In this document: positions 7,329 to 11,257 of the stretch, piece by piece
Layout: each line of letters opens with the position of its first letter
Numbering within the stretch: the stretch's first letter is position 1
Source of the DNA: an uncultured Spirochaetales bacterium
GTDB lineage: Bacteria > Spirochaetota > Spirochaetia > Sphaerochaetales > Sphaerochaetaceae
Assembly (NCBI GenBank): GCA_934247875.1
Contig: CAKQJZ010000064.1
Location: 1-11,257 of the forward strand
Length of the DNA stretch: 11,257 bases
Reading direction: 5' to 3'
Position numbers and translations under genes: made by a program
Notes under the pieces: model-generated
Databases searched by the model: none
Seen by the model: only the letters and a program-made list of their open reading frames with translations
Told to the model about the DNA's origin: nothing

Positions 7329-7778
7329 ATGACAACAATCAAAAAGAAATTTAATATAGAGAGAGTGAATACTAAAAAAACAGATTGGAACCATAAACCT
7401 AAGTTCAAAGAGATATCTCTTCACTCATTCAGATGGGATAACAAAGCTAAGACTTATGCATTCTTCACATTAGGAGAAGAAGAGAGCGTCAAGCTAAGTT
7501 TTAGCTCAAAGAGCGTCAAAGGCTCTTTCATGCTCTTTCATACGCCTAGCGACTACATTATCTTTTCAGATTCTGTCGATATAAAGCTCTTTGATGCCAA
7601 TGTGACTATAAACAAAAGCACTCAAAACAATATTGAGTTAAGGAAAAGCAATGAGTCACTTGAATTCTATTCAGATGGGGAACTCATATTGAAAACTGCT
7701 GATGCTGCATTCTCTGCATCCACTACTCTAAGCTTCATAGCTGAAGGAGATGGAGAAGTATATCTAGAAGTCTTCTAG
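7329..7778 (+). CDS. Unrecognised 149-aa beta-rich cytoplasmic protein
   Basis: I do not recognise a family. The first 25 or so residues are very basic (KKK, KKTDWNHKPKFK). The rest is a run of short strands with polar turns: KEISLHSFRWD, TYAFFTLG, VKLSFSSKSVKGSFMLFHT, YIIFSDSVDIKLFDANVTI, NNIELRKSNESLEFYSDGELILKTA and TTLSFIAEGDGEVYLEVF. A jelly-roll or lectin-like beta sandwich is possible, and the segment LEFYSDGELILKT looks like paired strands of that kind of fold. There is no signal peptide, transmembrane segment or cluster of catalytic residues. It is alone on its strand, with its start 18 nt from the divergent PfkB-like gene, and its stop codon lies inside a 21-bp palindrome. The long open frame, and codon use like that of its neighbours, argue that it is a real gene. 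Confidence 0.65.
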   Translation: MTTIKKKFNIERVNTKKTDWNHKPKFKEISLHSFRWDNKAKTYAFFTLGEEESVKLSFSSKSVKGSFMLFHTPSDYIIFSDSVDIKLFDANVTINKSTQNNIELRKSNESLEFYSDGELILKTADAAFSASTTLSFIAEGDGEVYLEVF

Positions 7779-7781
7779 ATA
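7761..7781. repeat. 21-bp odd palindrome over the stop codon of the orphan gene
   Basis: Arms TATCTAGAAG (7761-7770) and CTTCTAGATA (7772-7781) are perfect reverse complements around a single T at 7771. The TAG stop of the upstream gene (7776-7778) is inside it, and the -35 element of the next promoter begins 2 nt later (7784). In RNA it could form a stem of about 8 bp with a 5-nt loop, but no T-run follows, so it is a poor intrinsic terminator. An operator is the alternative. Confidence 0.6.
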
Positions 7782-7783
7782 GA

Positions 7784-7812
7784 TTGACTATTCTCATTTT
7801 CAGCGATATATT
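7784..7812 (+). promoter_or_regulatory. Sigma70-type promoter of the DUF134-NifX gene
   Basis: TTGACT (7784-7789) and TATATT (7807-7812) each match 5 of 6 consensus bases and are separated by exactly 17 nt. Transcription would start near 7819, leaving about 15 nt of leader before the ATG at 7834. The leader contains no Shine-Dalgarno. Confidence 0.7.
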
Positions 7813-7825
7813 CGGTATATACCGA
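7812..7825. promoter_or_regulatory. Perfect 14-bp palindrome, candidate operator
   Basis: TCGGTATATACCGA is its own reverse complement. It begins at the last base of the -10 element and covers the predicted transcription start, a classic repressor position. The adjacent gene encodes a DNA-binding domain, so autoregulation is the simplest idea; a separate metal or redox regulator is equally possible. I saw no second copy in the window. Confidence 0.6.
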
Positions 7826-7833
7826 TAATAATT

Positions 7834-8583
7834 ATGGCTAGACCTCAGAGAACAAGACGAATATGCAAAGCTCCAAAATGCTCATTCTTCTACCCTTTAA
7901 GGGAAGAAGAAAGCATGCCTATTATGCTAGGCCTTGATGAATATGAAGTTATAAGGCTTGTTGACTTAGAGAAAATGACACATGAAGAGTGCGCAAGCCA
8001 AATGGATATATCGCGCTCAACTGTACAGGAAATCTATGAAAGCGCACGCACTAAGCTTGCTTCTGCTCTAGTTCATGGAAAGCCGCTATCAATTACTGGT
8101 GGCAGTTATCGGATATGCTCAAACGATGAAAATAATGAGTGCGAGTGTTGCACTCAGAAAATTAAAAGAGGAGAAGATATTATGAAAATTGCTGTTACCT
8201 ATGATAACGGAGAAATCTTCCAGCACTTCGGTCACACCGAGAACTTCAAGATTTATGATGTAGTAGATAATAAGATTGCAAGTGCTGAAGTAATAAGCAC
8301 TGAAGGCAGCGGTCACGGAGCTCTTGCTAGCTTATTGATGCTTCGCGGCGTTGATGTATTGATTTGCGGCGGTATTGGAGGCGGTGCTCAGATTGCTTTG
8401 AGAGAAGCAGGCATCAAACTCTATGGCGGAGTCAGCGGAAATGCAGATGCTGCTGTAAATGCACTATTAAGCGGAGAGCTTGATTACAATCCTGATGTCA
8501 GATGCAGCCACCATGATCATGAGCATGAGAGCGGAGAGCATAGCTGCGGCAATCATGGCTGCGGAGGCCACAGCTGCCACTAA
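7834..8583 (+). CDS. DUF134 helix-turn-helix / NifX-NifB-C-like fusion with His/Cys-rich tail
   Basis: A 249-aa two-domain protein. Residues 1-92 match DUF134: the typical MARPxR start, Cys11/Cys16 in ICKAPKCSFFYP, MLGLDEYEVIRLVDLEKMTHEECASQM and a sigma-like helix-turn-helix (about 48-72). A Cys-rich linker (Cys95, 103, 105, 106) leads to a dinitrogenase iron-molybdenum cofactor domain (117-215) with HFGHTENF (131-138) and ICGGIGGGAQIAL (177-189). The last 26 residues (224-249) carry 8 His and 4 Cys. The start is set by the MARPxR motif; there is no Shine-Dalgarno, while the internal Met117 has a strong one. By family analogy the NifX-like domain binds an Fe-S or metal cofactor, so the whole protein could be a metal- or redox-responsive regulator. 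No nitrogenase gene is nearby, and such domains also occur in non-fixing bacteria. A promoter with a palindrome precedes it and a terminator follows. Confidence 0.9.
   Translation: MARPQRTRRICKAPKCSFFYPLREEESMPIMLGLDEYEVIRLVDLEKMTHEECASQMDISRSTVQEIYESARTKLASALVHGKPLSITGGSYRICSNDENNECECCTQKIKRGEDIMKIAVTYDNGEIFQHFGHTENFKIYDVVDNKIASAEVISTEGSGHGALASLLMLRGVDVLICGGIGGGAQIALREAGIKLYGGVSGNADAAVNALLSGELDYNPDVRCSHHDHEHESGEHSCGNHGCGGHSCH
8168..8184 (+). promoter_or_regulatory. Internal ribosome-binding site and start within the DUF134-NifX gene
   Basis: AGAGGAG at 8168-8174 lies about 8 nt before an in-frame ATG at 8182, which is codon 117 and the exact first residue of the NifX-like domain (MKIAVTYDNGE). 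It is a much better initiation site than that of the annotated start and could yield a separate 133-aa protein (8182-8583) containing the NifX-like domain and the metal-binding tail. Confidence 0.55.
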
Positions 8584-8590
8584 AAACCAG

Positions 8591-8626
8591 ACGCTTTTGA
8601 AGTTTATTCTTCATTAGCGTTTTTTT
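8591..8626 (+). terminator. Intrinsic terminator after the DUF134-NifX gene
   Basis: ACGCT (8591-8595) pairs with AGCGT (8616-8620). After two T-T mismatches TGAAG (8598-8602) pairs with CTTCA (8609-8613), leaving a 6-nt loop. A run of seven T follows (8620-8626). Confidence 0.85.
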
Positions 8627-8635
8627 CTCTTCATT

Positions 8636-8672
8636 AGGAGAGGCCAATATGTTAAACTTTGGTATCTTTTAA
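8636..8672 (+). CDS. Possible 7-codon leader ORF upstream of glnS (coding part 8649-8672)
   Basis: AGGAG (8636-8640) lies 8 nt before ATG 8649, which opens a short frame reading MLNFGIF and stopping at TAA 8670-8672, 31 nt before the glnS ATG. The combination of strong Shine-Dalgarno, ATG and early stop upstream of a synthetase gene suggests a leader peptide or upstream ORF. It contains no Gln codon, so classical attenuation by glutamine is not indicated. It could also be chance. Confidence 0.35.
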
Positions 8673-8700
8673 AGGCCCTTTGGAAGGCCTGAAGGAAGGA
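8673..8700 (+). promoter_or_regulatory. GC stem and Shine-Dalgarno of glnS
   Basis: AGGCC (8673-8677) can pair with GGCCT (8686-8690) over an 8-nt loop, directly before the purine-rich GAAGGAAGGA (8691-8700) that serves as the Shine-Dalgarno of ATG 8704. A further AGGCC at 8641-8645, in the leader ORF's own binding region, could compete for the same GGCCT, so alternative pairings are possible. Confidence 0.35.
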
Positions 8701-8703
8701 CTT

Positions 8704-10398
8704 ATGGATAATGAAGTACAGGAAAGGCCACTGAACTTTCTTGAGAAGATCATTGAAGATGATCTCAAAGCCGGCAGAGTGCCTAATAACACTATAGTCA
8801 CTCGTTTCCCACCAGAACCAAATGGATACCTCCATATTGGTCATATCAAGAGCATTTGCATCAACTTTGGACTTGCTGAGAAGTATGGCGGCAGATGTCA
8901 TCTTCGCCTAGATGACACAAACCCAGCCAAAGAGGATATGGAATACATTGACTCTATCAAAGAAGATATCAAGTGGCTTGGATTTGATTGGGGCAAGCAT
9001 GAATACTATGCTTCAGACTACTACGATCAGCTATATGAGATTGCTTTGAATCTGATCAGAGAAGGCAAAGCTTATGTGGATTCTCTTACTCCAGAAGAGA
9101 TGAAAGAGTATAGAGGAACTCTTACAGAGCCAGGCAAGAACAGCCCAGATAGAGATAGATCTATCGAAGAGAATATGGATCTTTTCCTGAGAATGAAGAA
9201 TGGAGAATTCCCAGAGGGCAAGTACACTCTCCGCGCTAAGATCGATATGGCATCTCCTAATATCAACATGAGAGACCCTGCTCTATATAGAATCAAGTAT
9301 GCTGAGCATCCAAGAACAGGCAAGAAGTGGTGCATTTATCCAATGTATGACTTCACACACCCTATCAGCGATGCTATTGAGGGCATTACACATTCTATCT
9401 GCACACTTGAGTTCGAGGACCATAGACCAGCTTACGACTGGGCAACAAGCATCGACGGCATTGAGCACGCACCTCATCAGTATGAGTTTGCCAGACTCAA
9501 TATCAACTATTGCCTGATGAGCAAGAGAAAGCTTCTATACCTTGTAAACAACAACTTCGTAACAGGCTGGGATGACCCAAGAATGCCAACTGTATCTGGT
9601 ATCAGACGCAGAGGCTACTCTCCAGAGGCTATGAAGGATTTCGTATCACGTGTTGGCGTTGCTAAAGTTGAAGGCGTTGTAGATTACTCACTTATGGAGT
9701 TCTGCGTTAGAGAGGACCTCAATAAGAAAGCTAAACGCTTGATGGCAGTTCTGGATCCGATAAAGATCATCATCGACAACTATCCAGAAGACAAAGTCGA
9801 GTATTTTGATGCTGAGAACAACCCTGAAGATCCTGACTCTGGCACACATAAGATTGCATTCTCAAGAGAGCTCTATATTGAGAGGGAAGATTTCATGGAA
9901 GTTCCAGTAAAGGGCTATCACAGACTTTATATTGGCAATGAAATCAGACTGAAGCATGCATATTACATCACAGCTAATTCAGTTGAGAAGGATGCAAATG
10001 GCAATATCATTGCTGTACATTGCACATATGATCCTGAGTCCCGTGGGGGCGCAACTCCAGACGGTAGAAAAGTCAAAGGCACTAGCCATTGGGTATCTGC
10101 AGATCATGCTCTTGTTGCTGAAGTCAGACAGTACGACAAGCTCTTCAAAGCTGAGTGCCCAGGCGCAGCAACAGGCAACTATCTTGATGACATCAATCCA
10201 GATTCTCTTGTTGTCATTCCTAAAGCATATATCGAGCTTGAAGCTAAGAATGCAAAGGTTGGCGACTATCTGCAGTTCATCAGAAATGGTTACTACTGCG
10301 TAGATAGCAAAGATAGCACAGAAGAACACATGGTATTCAATAGAACAGTTACACTCAAAGACAGCTGGTCTAAGATGAAAGCCAAGATGGGTCTATGA
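8704..10398 (+). CDS. glnS: Glutaminyl-tRNA synthetase
   Basis: A 564-aa class Ic synthetase that charges tRNA-Gln with glutamine in the cytoplasm; E. coli GlnRS has 554 residues. The ATP-binding HIGH motif is in RFPPEPNGYLHIGHIKS (34-50, HIGH at 44-47) and the KMSKS equivalent is LMSKRK (271-276). LRLDDTNP (67-74), YDFTHPISDAIEGITHSICTLEF (215-237) and GWDDPRMPT (288-296) are characteristic active-site and tRNA-contact segments. The C-terminal beta-barrel anticodon-binding domain contains CTYDPES (440-446) and DGRKVKGTSHWVSADHA (453-469), which favour GlnRS over GluRS. ATG 8704 is preferred over an in-frame TTG at 8659 because GAAGGAAGGA precedes it and the family normally starts here. The presence of GlnRS suggests direct charging; whether GatCAB also exists cannot be seen. 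Terminators flank it on both sides, so it appears monocistronic. Confidence 0.97.
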   Translation: MDNEVQERPLNFLEKIIEDDLKAGRVPNNTIVTRFPPEPNGYLHIGHIKSICINFGLAEKYGGRCHLRLDDTNPAKEDMEYIDSIKEDIKWLGFDWGKHEYYASDYYDQLYEIALNLIREGKAYVDSLTPEEMKEYRGTLTEPGKNSPDRDRSIEENMDLFLRMKNGEFPEGKYTLRAKIDMASPNINMRDPALYRIKYAEHPRTGKKWCIYPMYDFTHPISDAIEGITHSICTLEFEDHRPAYDWATSIDGIEHAPHQYEFARLNINYCLMSKRKLLYLVNNNFVTGWDDPRMPTVSGIRRRGYSPEAMKDFVSRVGVAKVEGVVDYSLMEFCVREDLNKKAKRLMAVLDPIKIIIDNYPEDKVEYFDAENNPEDPDSGTHKIAFSRELYIEREDFMEVPVKGYHRLYIGNEIRLKHAYYITANSVEKDANGNIIAVHCTYDPESRGGATPDGRKVKGTSHWVSADHALVAEVRQYDKLFKAECPGAATGNYLDDINPDSLVVIPKAYIELEAKNAKVGDYLQFIRNGYYCVDSKDSTEEHMVFNRTVTLKDSWSKMKAKMGL

Positions 10399-10406
10399 AA
10401 TGCAAA

Positions 10407-10440
10407 AGAGGGTTTGCAGAAATGCAGCCCTCTATTTTGT
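10407..10440 (+). terminator. Intrinsic terminator after glnS
   Basis: AGAGGG (10407-10412) pairs with CCCTCT (10428-10433). A small bulge separates this from an inner TGCA/TGCA helix (10415-10418 with 10423-10426) closed by a GAAA loop. ATTTTGTT follows as an imperfect U-tract. Confidence 0.85.
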
Positions 10441-10506
10441 TATGACTCTTAACAAAGACGATTTACCCTACTTCAAATTAATTGACTAACTTGTTTTATT
10501 AAAAGA
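10441..10506. other. Short AT-rich gap between convergent glnS and YhhN-like gene
   Basis: No open frame with a ribosome-binding site is seen. It holds one more TAACAA copy (10449-10454), a TTGACT (about 10482-10487) without a matching -10 element, and a TTGTTTTATT stretch. It looks like plain spacer between two terminators. Confidence 0.4.
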
Positions 10507-10537
10507 AGTAACAAATATTGTTAGTGATACTAACAAT
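10507..10537 (-). terminator. AT-rich hairpin at the end of the YhhN-like gene
   Basis: ATTGTTAGT (10517-10525) and ACTAACAAT (10529-10537) are perfect 9-bp arms around GAT. Read on the minus strand the hairpin overlaps the first base of the TAA stop region and is followed by ATTTGTTACTT, so a weak intrinsic terminator for the membrane protein gene is likely. A second, nested inverted repeat, TAACAA-ATA-TTGTTA (10509-10523), shares one arm. Confidence 0.5.
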
Positions 10538-11163
10538 TAAATGCCAGGCATTATAGATAGTAACGCTGAAATCACAAAAAGCGCATTAGCAACAACATAT
10601 AGAATTGTTACAACATAATCTGGTATCTGATAATCAAATGTCTCATTTATTCCAATCGAACCACTAGAAAGAGTTATGCATAAAGCACCAAATGTTCTTA
10701 AAGCAGTAGGCAATAGACCATTATAAGTTCCAATTGAAGATGCTATTAATCCAAATAGCACTAAAGAAAAAGGAAGGAAATACAATAGAGATCTCTTTCT
10801 TTTCGATCTCTTATAGACAGCTACAGCAAATGCTATGTACATTGCTAAACCAATCAGAATTCCATTTTCGAAGAATGATATGCTCACGCCATATCTAAGC
10901 CAGAAATGCATCATGCAGAGATGGCCTATAGCAAAAGCGAGCTGCCCTAAAAGGAAATATAATCTCTTGCCATTCGGATTCATTAGAATATCACCAATAG
11001 TGTAGAAAACCATAGGATACAGCAAAATTGCATATTCTTGAGGATCCACATTGTGGTAGATAAAATAACAGAACAAAGTTGTATAAAACAGTGGATTTAT
11101 GAAAACCTTTGTTACATGACCTGTTGCAGTTCTACCCTTATGCCTGGATACGATAACTGTCAC
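10537..11163 (-). CDS. YhhN-family multi-pass membrane protein (putative lysoplasmalogenase); start uncertain
   Basis: A protein of at least 208 aa, mostly hydrophobic helices, that resembles the YhhN/TMEM86 family, whose characterised members hydrolyse the vinyl-ether bond of lysoplasmalogens. Family-like segments are VTKVFINPLF (17-26), MVFYTIGDILM (51-61) with Asp58, FLLGQLAFAIGHLCMMHFW (70-88) and FGALCITLSSGSIG (158-171). Helices lie at about 24-36, 45-60, 70-88, 98-117, 125-142, 157-171 and 183-204. The usual Ser-Asp in the late GxxxFxxSD motif reads SSGS, so one conserved acidic residue is absent. The first available start is GTG 11161-11163, without a Shine-Dalgarno. The frame stays open to about 11229 and adds a hydrophobic stretch (FCNFLLCIIDSVTVIVSR) that would complete the first helix, but without ATG, GTG or TTG. 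Plasmalogens occur in anaerobes, which fits, but activity is not shown. Confidence 0.7.
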   Translation of the reverse strand: MTVIVSRHKGRTATGHVTKVFINPLFYTTLFCYFIYHNVDPQEYAILLYPMVFYTIGDILMNPNGKRLYFLLGQLAFAIGHLCMMHFWLRYGVSISFFENGILIGLAMYIAFAVAVYKRSKRKRSLLYFLPFSLVLFGLIASSIGTYNGLLPTALRTFGALCITLSSGSIGINETFDYQIPDYVVTILYVVANALFVISALLSIMPGI

Positions 11164-11257
11164 TGAATCAATAATACATAAGAGGAAATTGCAAAAGTCT
11201 GTTAGCGCCCTAATGCAATGAATAAATATTCAAAATCGATGTCTTGCGTTTTTTTCT
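11164..11257. promoter_or_regulatory. Upstream region of the YhhN-like gene, with inverted repeat
   Basis: It contains TGAATA (11219-11224) and TATTCA (11227-11232) as inverted arms around AA, about 56 nt upstream of the GTG, and ATAATA (11171-11176), which reads TATTAT on the minus strand just before the GTG. No good -35 element is found. A seven-T run at 11249-11255 lies at the window edge. The membrane protein frame may continue into this region to about 11229. Confidence 0.3.

Noticed and set aside
7834..8583. Nitrogen-fixation gene cluster suggested by the NifX-like domain
   Set aside because: No nif structural or assembly gene is in the window, and such domains are common outside nitrogen fixers.
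8659..8703. TTG start giving glnS a 15-residue N-terminal extension
   Set aside because: No Shine-Dalgarno before the TTG, whereas ATG 8704 has a strong one and fits the family start.
11245..11257. T-run after GCG at the right edge as an intrinsic terminator
   Set aside because: No stable stem precedes it and no plus-strand gene ends there; the window stops in the run.
1..11257. CRISPR arrays, tRNA or rRNA genes, insertion sequences
   Set aside because: No regularly spaced repeats, cloverleaf-like segments, transposase frames or terminal inverted repeats were seen.

Overview
The window is a compact, AT-leaning bacterial chromosome segment. It reads as a diderm: two proteins carry lipoboxes (LASC, LSSC), one exported protein looks like a small beta-barrel, and there is a membrane-anchored HtrA-type protease. 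Lipobox style, heavy AGA/ATA codon use and the gene mix would fit a gut spirochaete (Treponema/Sphaerochaeta-like), but that is inference from one window and not a secure assignment. UGA is a stop codon here. I see no phage, IS, tRNA, rRNA or CRISPR sequence.

Layout, left to right. (1) 123-1699, plus strand: a small exported beta-rich protein translationally coupled (ATGA) to a caspase-fold (peptidase C14) lipoprotein. (2) 1692-4972, minus strand: an htrA-like serine protease gene whose end overlaps the start of uvrB (excision repair) by 16 nt. (3) 4989-5753, plus: a SAM-dependent methyltransferase. (4) 5734-7310, minus: a shortened PfkB-like protein coupled through a GTGA overlap to the ApbE lipoprotein (FAD:protein FMN transferase). 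(5) 7329-7778, plus: an unrecognised beta-rich protein. (6) 7834-8583, plus: a DUF134 helix-turn-helix domain fused to a NifX/NifB-C-like domain with a His/Cys-rich tail. It is preceded by a near-consensus promoter with a perfect 14-bp palindrome over the predicted transcription start, and followed by an intrinsic terminator. (7) 8704-10398, plus: glutaminyl-tRNA synthetase, preceded by a possible 7-codon leader ORF and followed by a terminator. (8) 10537-11163, minus: a YhhN-type multi-pass membrane protein (lysoplasmalogenase family) whose start is unclear.

Genes are packed tightly. Two convergent pairs overlap inside their coding sequence, two divergent pairs are separated by only 16 and 18 nt with no obvious Shine-Dalgarno, and three same-strand pairs overlap. 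The longest non-coding stretches are about 120-140 bases and hold terminators and inverted repeats.

No large new multi-gene system is evident. The best leads are the DUF134-NifX gene (operator-like palindrome, strong internal ribosome-binding site, metal-binding tail), the caspase-lipoprotein/exported-protein pair, the truncated kinase coupled to an atypical ApbE, and the short ORF upstream of glnS.
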